Source: Cognatundibacterium luofuense
Lineage (GTDB): Bacteria > Pseudomonadota > Gammaproteobacteria > Burkholderiales > Burkholderiaceae_D
Length of the DNA: 64,000 nucleotides
Direction: 5' to 3'
Assembly (NCBI RefSeq): GCF_018139685.1
Contig: NZ_JAGSPN010000004.1
Coordinates: forward strand, 1-64,000
A model generated the notes under the pieces. The model had not been told where the DNA came from. It made no database searches and worked only from the letters and a program-made list of their open reading frames with translations. Positions 1 to 8,798 of this stretch are shown piece by piece. Numbering within the stretch: position 1 is the first letter of the stretch; every line of letters starts with the position of its first letter. A program made the position numbers and the translations under genes.

Positions 1-256
1 AACCGATCACCTCTTTAAATGCATGATTCTCCAGTGACAGGTCAGCAACCATCATTTTGAGTTTGCGATTTTCCTCTTCGAGGTCTTTCAGGCGCTTGAT
101 ATCTGCTGCCTCCATACCACCATATTTTGATTTCCACTGGTAGTACGTAGCTTCGGAAACGCTGTGCTCACGGCAAACATCTTTCACTAAACGGCCCGCT
201 TCGACAGACTTCAGAATTCCAATGATTTGTGTTTCGGTAAATCGGCTCTTACGCAT
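1..256 (-). CDS. IS3-family transposase OrfA, partial
   Basis: The minus strand from the ATG at 254-256 translates without a stop to the window edge, about 85 codons. It begins MRKSRFTETQIIGILKSVE and continues through an HTH segment (DVCREHSVSEATYYQWKSKYG) into a coiled leucine/lysine-rich stretch. This is the usual layout of the small IS3 protein, which binds the terminal repeats and is normally joined to OrfB by programmed frameshift. The C-terminus and OrfB lie outside the window, so activity cannot be judged. Confidence 0.85.
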   Translation of the reverse strand, partial: MRKSRFTETQIIGILKSVEAGRLVKDVCREHSVSEATYYQWKSKYGGMEAADIKRLKDLEEENRKLKMMVADLSLENHAFKEVIG

Positions 257-332
257 TTGTGCTCTCCTTTGGCATCTCAGTTTGCCTCAAGAACTCTGGT
301 TATGCATGGTTCGATTTTACGGGAGGGTTACA
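1..332 (-). mobile_element. IS3-family element, left end (continues beyond window)
   Basis: This is the left end of an IS3-type element read on the minus strand. It holds the start of orfA and ends in a terminal repeat at about 321-332, which reads TGTAACCCTCCC from outside in. The right end of another IS3 fragment at 22976-22988 reads TGTAAACCTCCCC, so the two belong to related elements. Immediately beyond 332 an IS5-type transposase reading frame begins mid-gene, so I infer this element inserted into that gene. The rest of the element lies left of the window. Confidence 0.75.
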
Positions 333-1011
333 TTTGGACTGGGGCGTCCCAGATTACAGCGCGCTATCCAGGCGGCAGCAGACGCTGCAGGTCAAAATTC
401 CCTACCAGAAAAGCTCAGGTGCGCTGCATCTGCTGGTGGATAGCACAGGCATCAAGATGTTGGGCGAAGGTGAGTGGGAAACCAAGAAGCGCGGCGCAGA
501 ATATCGCCGGCAATGGCGCAAAGTGCATCTGGGCATCGATGCGCAAACCCTGCAGATTCGCGCTATTGAGGTGACTGACAACCGTCAGGGCGAAGCGCAA
601 ATGCTGCCTTCGCTATTGGCGCAGATCCCGGCCGATGAGCCGATAAGCTGCGTGAGCGGGGATGGGGCTTTCGATACCCAAGTCTGTCATGAAGGGATTG
701 CCGCGCGGGGCGCAAGTGGATGCATTCCGACTCGCAAGAATGCGAGATCGTGGAAAGGAAGTTCGCTGGGTGTTCTGGCCCGGAACGAGATTCTACGGGC
801 AACCAAACGACTAGGCCGGGCGATTTGGAAGCGCTGGAGTGGCTATCATCGCCGCAGTTTGGTGGGAACCAAGATGTATTGTTTCAAACGGTTGGGTGAA
901 AGGGTGACGGCTCGGTGCTTCGATGGTCAAGTGGCAGAGCTGCAAGTGTGTGCTGCCATCTTGAATCGCTTCGGCATGCTGGGGCGTCCATGCACGGTGG
1001 CGGTGGCGTAA
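333..1011 (+). pseudogene. IS5-family transposase, 5' truncated
   Basis: The frame reads LDWGVPDYSALSRRQ, then LHLLVDSTGIKMLGEGEW, YRRQWRKVHLGIDAQTL and further DDE-transposase blocks, ending at the TAA at 1009-1011. This is the C-terminal two thirds of an IS5-type transposase (roughly 310 aa in the family). The N-terminal part is absent because the IS3 terminal repeat at 321-332 sits directly in front; an open GTG at 259 only gives a chimeric start. The downstream end of the element is present at 1047-1065. I infer inactivation by IS3 insertion; the missing 5' part may lie beyond the IS3 copy, outside the window. Confidence 0.8.
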
Positions 1012-1046
1012 ATCGGTCTGGGGGAAGGGGCGTCTCGACCTGTTCA

Positions 1047-1065
1047 GGATTTGTGCAACAGCGCC
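1047..1065 (+). repeat. Right terminal repeat of the IS5-type element
   Basis: The sequence GGATTTGTGCAACAGCGCC, 36 bases after the transposase stop, resembles inverted repeats of IS5-family elements, which commonly read GGCTTTGTTGCACAAATC in the opposite sense. It marks the likely right boundary. The left repeat is not in the window. Confidence 0.6.
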
Positions 1066-1363
1066 ATTTAGAGTCCATGATTAAAAAAATGTCTGCAAAC
1101 GGATGTTTGTAATAAATACATTGAAAATTTCAGCGTAGGAAATTTCGATAATTATTTCTATTGATTATAAAATAAATTTATCAAAATATAGAAAAATAAT
1201 CTTCTTGTAAAGGGGGGGTGTTGTTTTTTTTGGTATTTTTATTTTTTGTTTTTATTGAATCCAATTATAGAAACATTTATAGTATTTTTCATACATCAAA
1301 AAATAGGCCAACCAAAACTCTGAAAAGAAGAATGTACACATCAAAATTGGTGAGAATATTAAG

Positions 1364-1474
1364 ATGCGACGAATGTTGACTCAATATCTGCCACATTTGA
1401 GCTCATCGCAGTTCGGCGCGATTGCTCTGGAGTGCAAATGTTGCAAATGTTATTCAAAGTCGCGTATATGGTAA
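1364..1474 (+). CDS. Possible 36-aa cysteine-rich small ORF
   Basis: An ATG at 1364 opens a 36-codon frame ending TAA at 1472-1474. Its C-terminal half contains a CKCCKC cluster followed by a basic tail ending RIW. A weak GGTGAG lies upstream. It sits in the otherwise gene-free stretch between the IS5 end (1065) and the HlyD-like gene (1520), which is AT-rich and contains long T runs. I do not recognise a family and see no double-Gly leader. It may be a chance frame; only its cysteine density and position at the head of a peptide-export operon make it worth recording. Confidence 0.2.
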   Translation: MRRMLTQYLPHLSSSQFGAIALECKCCKCYSKSRIW

Positions 1475-1519
1475 CTGCAGTTTTTTCGATTTAACTCTCT
1501 GTGCAAAAGAATATCTCTC

Positions 1520-2800
1520 ATGCTTTTTAGACGCGAGGCCGTTGAGTACAAGCAGGCTAATTGGATAAAGCCTGCAAAGATTACTGAAGGCGCGATACCT
1601 CCTAGTATCCCCATACTTGCTGTAATTGTTACATTATCACTATTGACGTTCTGTCTGACAGCGCGTATCCCACGGAAAATTTTGATCAATGGACACCTAG
1701 AGCCCAGGTCGGGTCTGGTAACTATTTCCAGTGGTGTGCAAGGTTCTATTTTGTCCGTTGGTGCAACCGATGGTCAAATGGTTGCAAAAGGACAGCCAAT
1801 CTTCGAGATCGGTACCGATAAGTATATTGGTGGCGATTCTACTGCACGGCGTGTACAAATCTCCATTGACGAGCAAAAGCTCACATTAAAACGAGAGATC
1901 AGTTTACGTGAACAACAAAGTAAGCAGCGAGGAGTGGCCTTAACTGCGCGCGTCAACGGACTAATGCTTCAACGTGCTAATTCGGCGCAGGATCTCGCCT
2001 TATCGCGCGAACGCTTGCTGGTAACCGAGGCTGAGTGGCAGCGTAGTATTGAACTAGGGCGCAACGGACTGGTACCAAAATCTCAGGTCCAACAAAAGGA
2101 ATTAGAAAACCTAGAGGCGAAATCACGTGTAGCAAATTCGGAGCGCGTCCTAGCAATGATTGACCTCGATATTCAATCCGCCCGTTCAGAGCTTGAAGGT
2201 TTGAAAGCGCAACTTGGTCCCGACATCGAAAATCTGAAACGCTCTCTTGCTGCCAACGCTCAAGCTAGCGTGGAGGCTGCAATTCGTAGCGGTTTAACAA
2301 TCACAGCCCCTGTGGCTGGCATGTTAACTCTGCTACATCGTAATGTTGGCGAGGCTGCGCAAGTCAATCAGATTTTGGCCACTATCACCCCGGCCGTGGA
2401 TGTTAGTGAATCCGGACAGATTAATCTCGTTGCGACTTTATTTGCTCCAAGCCGTAGCATTGGTTTTATTCGACCGAAACAGTCGGTAGTAATTAAATAT
2501 CAAGCATTTCCATATGAAAAGTATGGTGTTGACTTCGGTGTGGTGGAAAACGTCAGTCCGGTAGCTGTAGCGTTACAGGATCTTCCTGTGATGTATCAGC
2601 GCCAAGCTGCACAACGCGGAGCCGATGTAGAGAATTATTACAAAATCGTTGTGACACTTTCCGGCAAAGCTACAAATCGATACCGAAAAGAATTGAATTT
2701 GAAAGCTGGCATGATTTTTGAGGCTGAGATTCGGCAGGATGAGCGTTATGTCTGGGAGTGGATTTTTGATCCGTTTTTACGTGCACGAACCATTTTTTGA
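1520..2800 (+). CDS. HlyD-type periplasmic adaptor of peptide exporter
   Basis: A 426-aa membrane fusion protein of the HlyD/CvaA type, which links an inner-membrane ABC exporter to an outer-membrane channel. It has a short cytoplasmic N-terminus, one membrane segment at about residues 29-50, a barrel-sandwich half (VQGSILSVGATDGQMVAKGQPIFEIG), a long Q/E/R-rich helical hairpin at about 110-250, and the returning half (TITAPVAGMLTLLHRNVGEAAQVNQILATI), then a beta-barrel region. It opens the RiPP operon; its partner exporter is at 6275-8344. No TolC-like gene is nearby, so a chromosomal TolC is presumably used. No strong ribosome site precedes the ATG. Confidence 0.85.
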   Translation: MLFRREAVEYKQANWIKPAKITEGAIPPSIPILAVIVTLSLLTFCLTARIPRKILINGHLEPRSGLVTISSGVQGSILSVGATDGQMVAKGQPIFEIGTDKYIGGDSTARRVQISIDEQKLTLKREISLREQQSKQRGVALTARVNGLMLQRANSAQDLALSRERLLVTEAEWQRSIELGRNGLVPKSQVQQKELENLEAKSRVANSERVLAMIDLDIQSARSELEGLKAQLGPDIENLKRSLAANAQASVEAAIRSGLTITAPVAGMLTLLHRNVGEAAQVNQILATITPAVDVSESGQINLVATLFAPSRSIGFIRPKQSVVIKYQAFPYEKYGVDFGVVENVSPVAVALQDLPVMYQRQAAQRGADVENYYKIVVTLSGKATNRYRKELNLKAGMIFEAEIRQDERYVWEWIFDPFLRARTIF

Positions 2801-2900
2801 AATTTGATAGATGTCGTCGAAGCACAAGCTTGGCGTCTTTTATTGAATAGCGCGATGTGCCCGGCGTGACTCAGGGTGCGTTAAAAAGGAGCTTTTAAAA

Positions 2901-3161
2901 ATGAATGAAAAAGATCAACTAGATGTTGCTCTGGGTGACGTGATCTTGTCATCTAGTAATGGCAGCGAGGTGGTTAAGCGTTTGTTGACACCTGCAGAAT
3001 GGGACGATGTTGTCGGTGGTGATGGTTATGCTCAAGGTGGCAATTATACTCAAACCAGTGGTAACTACAGCCAGTCAGGTAGTGGCAGCCATTCGCAAAC
3101 CGGGGGAGGGAACTATACTATGGCTAGCCCAATTACTCCCCCTCCTAAAGGTATTGGCTAA
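2901..3161 (+). CDS. RiPP precursor peptide with double-Gly leader and aromatic-X-Gln repeats
   Basis: This 86-aa peptide has AGGAG at 2887-2891 as ribosome site. The leader (residues 1-40) is acidic and ends LTPAEWDDVVGG: Leu at -12, Glu at -8, a large hydrophobic at -7, Val at -4 and Gly-Gly at -2/-1, the classical C39 double-glycine cleavage signal. The predicted 46-aa core is rich in Gly, Ser, Thr, Asn and Gln. It contains five spaced triplets: Y43-A-Q45, Y49-T-Q51, Y56-S-Q58, H64-S-Q66 and Y72-T-M74, followed by a Pro-rich tail. There is no Cys. Radical SAM cyclophane synthases (XyeB, GrrM, FxsB families) join an aromatic residue to the residue two positions later, often a polar one. I infer up to five such crosslinks here; the mature product and its activity are unknown. 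Confidence 0.8.
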   Translation: MNEKDQLDVALGDVILSSSNGSEVVKRLLTPAEWDDVVGGDGYAQGGNYTQTSGNYSQSGSGSHSQTGGGNYTMASPITPPPKGIG

Positions 3162-3353
3162 TTTAGTTAGTTGTCCCGCGATGTAAAGTCTTTACAGACA
3201 AGGCTTTTCATTGTGGGTACTGAAAGGATATCCGCAGCTTTCCAAATACTAGGGACTGCTAATTACTCTTCAGTTGGCAGAAATTTCACAGCACTTTTGA
3301 GTCTATCAGCGGTTTCCTAGTGTTATTGATTTATCTCATAATATATAGATAAT

Positions 3354-4541
3354 ATGCCTTTCGACACATTGCAGGTCATTCTCAAAGTATCAGAACGTTG
3401 TAATTTGGCCTGTACCTATTGCTACTACTTCTATGCTGGTGATGATACCTACGCAAAAAGACCGCCTGTTATGAAAGAATCTACAGCGGAGGAAGTAGCC
3501 GATTTTTTGAATCAAGGAGTACGTGATTTAGGAATATCACGTGTACTCATTGCGTTTCACGGTGGCGAGCCATTGTTACTGAAACCAGAACGTTTTCGAT
3601 TCTTCTGTGATATTTTCCGGCGCAAATTAAATCACGTCCAACTTGGTTTTCAAGTGCAAACCAATGCTGTGCTTATCAACGACGAATGGATCGCAACGTT
3701 CCAGGAATATGAGGTTAACGTAGGTATAAGTATTGATGGTGGTGAGCAAGAAAATGATAAATTTCGAATCGCTAATAATGGTAAGGGTTCATACAATGAG
3801 GTGGTGGCCGGGTTGCGCAAAGTTCAGGCAGCAACTCAGGGTGTGAGGGCTCTTTCGGCACCAAGCACTATTTCTGTTATTAATGCCGCTTTCGATTACC
3901 GTAAAATTTTCAAGCACCTGCATGAAGATTTAGGTGTCGAGCAAATCTCTTTTTTGTTTCCAGATGTGCAGCACGATACAGGTTTGCCTTTTAACACCCC
4001 AGCTGAAAGGTATGGAGAAATACTCTGTCAGATATTTGATGCCTGGATAGAAACCGGAGCTCAGGCCAAAGTGCGTCAAATTGATCGATTATTAAGTTTT
4101 TTTCAACAAATTAACGAGGTTAGTATTCCGTCAAATTCAAGTGGGCAAGGTCTAGGCACTCAAATTATTGTTGTTCAAAGTGATGGAGAATTGTCACTTG
4201 ATGACTCTTACATGGTTGCATTGGAATGGCGTCAATCTCAAAAAACACCGCATGTAGCACAAACAAGTCTTGAAACTTATTTAGCACAACCGGTATTTGC
4301 TGATATTGATGCCTATCGCGCCAAACTGCCAAGTACCTGCAAATCTTGCTGCTGGAGTCGTGTTTGCCGTGGCGGAGATCTTGAGAATCGTTATTCAAAA
4401 TTGAATGGCTTTGACAATCCCAGTGTATTTTGTGATGGTTTGAAAAAGTTCTACACTCATGTGACAAAATATCTGATTGCAAATGGATATTCACGCTTCG
4501 AGATTGAAAGACGTTTATTGGGCAAAGGGACGGCAGTATGA
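3354..4541 (+). CDS. Radical SAM/SPASM peptide maturase (cyclophane-type candidate)
   Basis: A 395-aa enzyme. The radical SAM cluster motif CxxxCxxC is C16-N-L-A-C20-T-Y-C23 and the SAM-binding stretch is H69-G-G-E-P. The C-terminal SPASM-like region has C329, C332, C333, C338 (followed by RGG) and C360, suggesting auxiliary Fe-S binding. This layout and length match radical SAM peptide maturases of the FxsB/GrrM/XyeB kind, which generate a 5'-deoxyadenosyl radical and crosslink side chains of a precursor. The precursor lies 192 bp upstream and the next gene overlaps this stop by 4 bp. No separate peptide-recognition (PqqD-like) protein is encoded nearby, and I do not see an obvious RRE domain. 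The subfamily assignment is inference. Confidence 0.85.
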   Translation: MPFDTLQVILKVSERCNLACTYCYYFYAGDDTYAKRPPVMKESTAEEVADFLNQGVRDLGISRVLIAFHGGEPLLLKPERFRFFCDIFRRKLNHVQLGFQVQTNAVLINDEWIATFQEYEVNVGISIDGGEQENDKFRIANNGKGSYNEVVAGLRKVQAATQGVRALSAPSTISVINAAFDYRKIFKHLHEDLGVEQISFLFPDVQHDTGLPFNTPAERYGEILCQIFDAWIETGAQAKVRQIDRLLSFFQQINEVSIPSNSSGQGLGTQIIVVQSDGELSLDDSYMVALEWRQSQKTPHVAQTSLETYLAQPVFADIDAYRAKLPSTCKSCCWSRVCRGGDLENRYSKLNGFDNPSVFCDGLKKFYTHVTKYLIANGYSRFEIERRLLGKGTAV

Positions 4542-6220
4542 AGAGTGTAAATGAATCAGGTAGCAGTTTGTGGGTAAGGATTAGATGTGTATCAATGCTT
4601 ATATTGCTTTATACTTTCGCATCAACAGCACTCGCGCAATCAGCTCTTGTGACGCTAGCTTTCAATGCTGACCATTCGAGTGTCGAGGCCAGCTTCGAAT
4701 TATCACATGCGGTCGAAGTTTTGCGCTTTGCAGGAAATGGTGAAATTCGATTGAGATCTTGGGTTCCACAGGGCGGTGTGCGTTTGAATGCTGATGGTAC
4801 TGCATTGCTGCTACCGAAACCACAAAAGCGTTTTTCTGTACGACTGAACGCGTTTGAATACGATGGTTTGCTTGATCGAGTTTACACTCCGGTTATACTC
4901 TTTGGAGACGGGCGTGGTGCGCAGGTTTATTCGGAATATTTGCTTCCAAAAGGTGGGGGGGCAGTAAATCTCGCTAATGCAGGTGTGGTGTTGGGACGTG
5001 CCGTAAGCAAGGGTATGATAGTCTGGCGTGCTAATGATCCATCCACCTACATAGTTATAGGTCAAGTTAATACGAAAGCCGAAGCTGCATACGTCATCAC
5101 AATAGATAATGCACTACCGAGTTGGATCGCTAAATCTTTGGATAAGCGAGTAGGTTCCCTCATGGACTTGTACTCGCGAAAGTTTGGTATTAGTCCCAAG
5201 CATAAACCGTGGATTGTAGTTTCATATGATCCTGTTGCGGCAACTGGTGAATTCGGTTTTCGCGGTGACACTAATCCTGGAATGGTCCGCCTGAACTTGA
5301 TGGGACAAAGTTGGAAGCATGAAGATGTAGACCAGGCCTATCAATTAGATAATTTTGTCGCGCATGAGCTATTCCACCTGTGGAATGCTGAACTTTGGCA
5401 TTTAAAGAACAATGAGCCTGTCTGGCTCTTGGAGGGCGGAGCGGAGGCTGCTTCGCATGATGCCTTGCGCACTTTAGGGCTTGCTGATACTGAACGCTAT
5501 AGATATCAGCGTGCGAACACCCTGATTGGCTGCACCACAGCAAATGGTGAAACACTATCAAGCAAACTTGTTAGTGGCGGACGTACGCATTACAACTGTG
5601 GAGCTTCTATTTTCTATCTTGCTGCAGCAATGAGTGAAGACAGCTCCCTTCCCATTACCCCCCTGGACTTATGGGCTGATTTATTTGCGGCCACCAAGAC
5701 ATCACGCAGTTACACAGTTGCAGATTTGCTTCGAGTCGCGATGCAACGTGCGTCTCATTCATCCGTTTCTACACAACAATCTTACCTTAATGACCTGATC
5801 GAATCGAAGCTCCCATGGCGTGAAGTGCTGGCGCGGGGGCAGCAAATCTTTCATATACATCAAATTACGGCGGGGGAGCATCTACCCGCCATTGTTGCTA
5901 AAATTATACTGGATAAGTTGGTTATTGACAGGGTCGCCTACGATTGTGATGGGGCGACAAGCGTCGCCTACGATAATCAAATCTACCAAGTAGATGCTCT
6001 GGATTCATGTCACAGAATCCGGCGACCAGTGATCCTAACGCACCTGGGCGGATATTCGATGCGTGAAAACGGACTAATGGCCGTAGCTTACGCGCGCAAT
6101 CAATGTTCAAAAGGTCTTGATCTGCATTTTGGTGGCAAGGAAGATGTATCACTAGATATTCCATGTTCGCAAATGCCTCCGATGCCATCCAGCCTGTTTG
6201 TCCCCGATTTCGATCATTAA
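4538..6220 (+). CDS. Secreted gluzincin-type metallopeptidase of the RiPP locus
   Basis: A 560-aa protein starting at an ATGA overlap with the maturase stop, so it is translationally coupled. It has a Sec signal peptide (hydrophobic stretch ending STALAQS near residue 35), then a beta-rich N-terminal region of about 150 residues. The zinc motif is H276-E277-L-F-H280 and, exactly 18 residues later, E299 within WLLEGGAEAA; this HEXXH-X18-E spacing is that of M1/M61-type gluzincins. The C-terminal region has several Cys, consistent with a periplasmic location. It may trim the exported peptide after C39 cleavage or act on a target. No close family was recognised, so the substrate is unknown. Confidence 0.75.
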   Translation: MKSVNESGSSLWVRIRCVSMLILLYTFASTALAQSALVTLAFNADHSSVEASFELSHAVEVLRFAGNGEIRLRSWVPQGGVRLNADGTALLLPKPQKRFSVRLNAFEYDGLLDRVYTPVILFGDGRGAQVYSEYLLPKGGGAVNLANAGVVLGRAVSKGMIVWRANDPSTYIVIGQVNTKAEAAYVITIDNALPSWIAKSLDKRVGSLMDLYSRKFGISPKHKPWIVVSYDPVAATGEFGFRGDTNPGMVRLNLMGQSWKHEDVDQAYQLDNFVAHELFHLWNAELWHLKNNEPVWLLEGGAEAASHDALRTLGLADTERYRYQRANTLIGCTTANGETLSSKLVSGGRTHYNCGASIFYLAAAMSEDSSLPITPLDLWADLFAATKTSRSYTVADLLRVAMQRASHSSVSTQQSYLNDLIESKLPWREVLARGQQIFHIHQITAGEHLPAIVAKIILDKLVIDRVAYDCDGATSVAYDNQIYQVDALDSCHRIRRPVILTHLGGYSMRENGLMAVAYARNQCSKGLDLHFGGKEDVSLDIPCSQMPPMPSSLFVPDFDH

Positions 6221-6274
6221 ATAAGTAGATAATTTTGCAATTATTTCGAAGCATGTAAGTAACGAGTTTTGTCT

Positions 6275-8344
6275 ATGAAGATTGTTTTTCAGTCTGAAGC
6301 AGCCGAATGCGGTCTGGCCTGTCTTACCATGATCGCTAACTGGCATGGTAATGATCTTAATATTGTACAGCTACGCAATATGGTTGGCGCGAGTCCACGC
6401 GGTATGAGCCTCAGGCGCCTAGTGGGTGCCGCTGATTCAATTGGTCTAATTGCTACACCGATGCGTATGGGACTTGATACATTGAAAACCATTAAAGTGC
6501 CCTGTGTACTACATTGGAATTTCGATCATTTTGTTGTGATGCGATCCTTTGCAAGAGGTTATTTTGAAATTTACGATCCAGCAGTAGGTGTCAGGCGGAT
6601 GTTGCCTAAAGAAGTGTCGCATCACTTCACAGGGGTTGTTGTTGAATTTTCCAAAGTCGCCGCTTTTGCGCCGGAGACGCCCCGTGTGCAACCAAGCATC
6701 ACACAATACTTTGCCCAAACAAGTGGTCTCTTGCGTTCATTGATGGGTATTGGAGTTATCGCATTAGCGCTTGAGGTGTGCAGTTTGTTTGGGCCTTTGT
6801 ACCTGCAATTTGTTATTGATAATGTCGTGTCCTCTGCTGACTTCGATTTACTGACTATTTTAGCAATCGGCTTCGGCTTAATTTTATCTGTACAGGCTCT
6901 GTTGGCTTATCTTCGGTCATGGACGATTTTAATTTTGACACAGGATCTAGCCATACAGTGGGCAACGAATATCTTCTCTCATCTAATCAAATTGCCGATG
7001 GAATTTTTCGAACGCCGTCGCTTGGGTGACATTGTCTCCCGTTTTGGTTCAATAGGCACTATACAACAAGCACTCACTGTAAGTGCTTTGGAAGCTGTAC
7101 TTGATGGCTTAATGGCGTTAGCTTCATTGGCAGTGATGTTGAGCTATTCGCCAATGTTATCGGCCATTTCAATTACTGCCCTCCTTGTGCAAGGAGGGGC
7201 GAGATTCGTGGTCTACAATAAGCTAGAGCGATTGTCAAAGGAGCGTCTTGTTATTTCCGCAAAGGAAAGTACCTACTTTCTTGAAACTATTCGGGCCATG
7301 CTGCCGTTGAAACTCTTTAATAATGAGATGCAGCGGCGACAAAATTGGCAGAGCCTAATTAGAGGTGTGCAGCAGTTAGATCTACGCAAAGGTAAGATTG
7401 ACGTAGCACTTGGTTCGGTGGTTTGGTATGTTGGTGCATTGGAAAATATTGTTGTCGTTTGGGCTGGTGCACGATTAGCTCTTTCCGGAGATCCCCTGCA
7501 TTTCTTAACGATCGGAATGCTCATCGTTTTTCTCACCTATAAAATGCAATTTTTGCAGCGAACAAATAATATTCTAAAATTTTTTGTCGACTTCAAAATG
7601 ATCCGCATGCACTCTGAGCGCTTGGCAGATATTGTGCTAACTACTCCCGAACCAACATTCGAGAAAACTGATCTCTCCCATTTGCCTGCAATGATCGAAT
7701 TACGTAACGTAAGTTTTCGTTATGATAGTAGTGAGGCGTGGGTGCTACGCAATGTGAACTGCTGTATTCAAATGGGTGAAAGTGTAGCGATAACTGGCCC
7801 TAGCGGTGGGGGTAAAACAACATTGATTAAAATTTTGTTGGGCTTGTTGACGCCGACAGAGGGCGAGGTGTTGTATGGAGGAGTCAGGATTGAGACATTG
7901 GGTATAAAAAATGTCCGCAGCATGATTGGCACGGTGATGCAAGATGACGCACTTCTTACTGGAACCATCCAAGAAAATATCACATTCTTTGATAATGATA
8001 TTCCTGCCGAATTCGTACAAAATTGCGCTCGCCTAGCTTATATACACGATACTATTCAAAAGATGCCAATGGGATATCATACGCTTATCGGTGACCTGGG
8101 TTCGGGACTCTCTGGTGGTCAAAAGCAGCGTCTGCTGCTAGCTCGCGCGTTATGCAAGCGTCCTAAAGTGTTGGTGCTTGATGAGGCAACAAGCCATCTA
8201 GATGCTCAAAATGAAGCTGGTGTCAACGGGGTACTTGCTGATCTTGGACTGACACGGATTGTGGTCGCTCATCGTCCTAGCACTATTGCATATAGTAGCA
8301 GAGTGTTGAATGTCGCGGATGGTGTTGTTTTTGAAAATGCATAA
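6275..8344 (+). CDS. C39 peptidase-containing ABC exporter (PCAT)
   Basis: A 689-aa transporter that cuts double-Gly leaders and exports the peptide. The N-terminal C39 domain has Cys12 (QSEAAECGLAC), His85 and Asp101 (YDPA). The transmembrane domain spans about residues 150-430. The nucleotide-binding domain has Walker A GPSGGGKTT, signature LSGGQKQR, Walker B VLVLDEATSHLD and the switch His in VVAHR. I chose the ATG at 6275 over an in-frame TTG two codons earlier because it gives the normal C39 start. It completes the export pair with the HlyD-like protein at 1520. All catalytic residues are present, so it looks functional. Confidence 0.9.
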   Translation: MKIVFQSEAAECGLACLTMIANWHGNDLNIVQLRNMVGASPRGMSLRRLVGAADSIGLIATPMRMGLDTLKTIKVPCVLHWNFDHFVVMRSFARGYFEIYDPAVGVRRMLPKEVSHHFTGVVVEFSKVAAFAPETPRVQPSITQYFAQTSGLLRSLMGIGVIALALEVCSLFGPLYLQFVIDNVVSSADFDLLTILAIGFGLILSVQALLAYLRSWTILILTQDLAIQWATNIFSHLIKLPMEFFERRRLGDIVSRFGSIGTIQQALTVSALEAVLDGLMALASLAVMLSYSPMLSAISITALLVQGGARFVVYNKLERLSKERLVISAKESTYFLETIRAMLPLKLFNNEMQRRQNWQSLIRGVQQLDLRKGKIDVALGSVVWYVGALENIVVVWAGARLALSGDPLHFLTIGMLIVFLTYKMQFLQRTNNILKFFVDFKMIRMHSERLADIVLTTPEPTFEKTDLSHLPAMIELRNVSFRYDSSEAWVLRNVNCCIQMGESVAITGPSGGGKTTLIKILLGLLTPTEGEVLYGGVRIETLGIKNVRSMIGTVMQDDALLTGTIQENITFFDNDIPAEFVQNCARLAYIHDTIQKMPMGYHTLIGDLGSGLSGGQKQRLLLARALCKRPKVLVLDEATSHLDAQNEAGVNGVLADLGLTRIVVAHRPSTIAYSSRVLNVADGVVFENA

Positions 8345-8798
8345 TAGTTTAGACGGTCTGCTTCGTAAAATCACTGCTACCAGCATGAATTCTTAGTTTT
8401 TTTGATTGCAGTTGTTGTTTTTTTTGGCGACATGCTGCCATATCGCGGACCTTTCTAATAGCTTGACCATTACCTTTGACGACGATCAACGCATTTGACA
8501 TAACCAGTCCCGCACTTGGCATTCTCGAAACAAGGCTGCATAATTTTGCTTCCTTATCGCTCCTGTTCAATTTGGATATTCTTGGGAAAGAGTCCTTGAA
8601 GTAGTAATCGGAATAGGTATTCAGTGTTAGCTACGCCAAGGTAAACGACATGTACGTAGCCAATTATTCGTATGAGCGAAATCAGCTAGCTGCCAAGGAA
8701 GGTGACGGCATTCGCGGCTGCGCAGTTCGGTGACTTTGTCTGGTGTGTTGATTCCCTGGTCGAAAGAGCTCTGCGCTAGGCGAAAATGCTCCTCTAAA
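8345..8798. other. Intergenic stretch without recognisable gene
   Basis: About 450 bp between the exporter stop and the next IS remnant. Short open frames exist on the minus strand (8349-8570 and part of 8627-8872), but neither resembles a family I know or has a convincing ribosome site. The A/T tract at 8397-8422 could act as part of a terminator for the RiPP operon, though I see no clean hairpin. Probably mobile-element debris. Confidence 0.5.

Noticed and set aside
259-1011. Full-length 250-aa transposase starting at GTG 259
   Set aside because: The first 25 codons derive from the IS3 terminal region, not from an IS5 transposase; the real gene is truncated at about 333.
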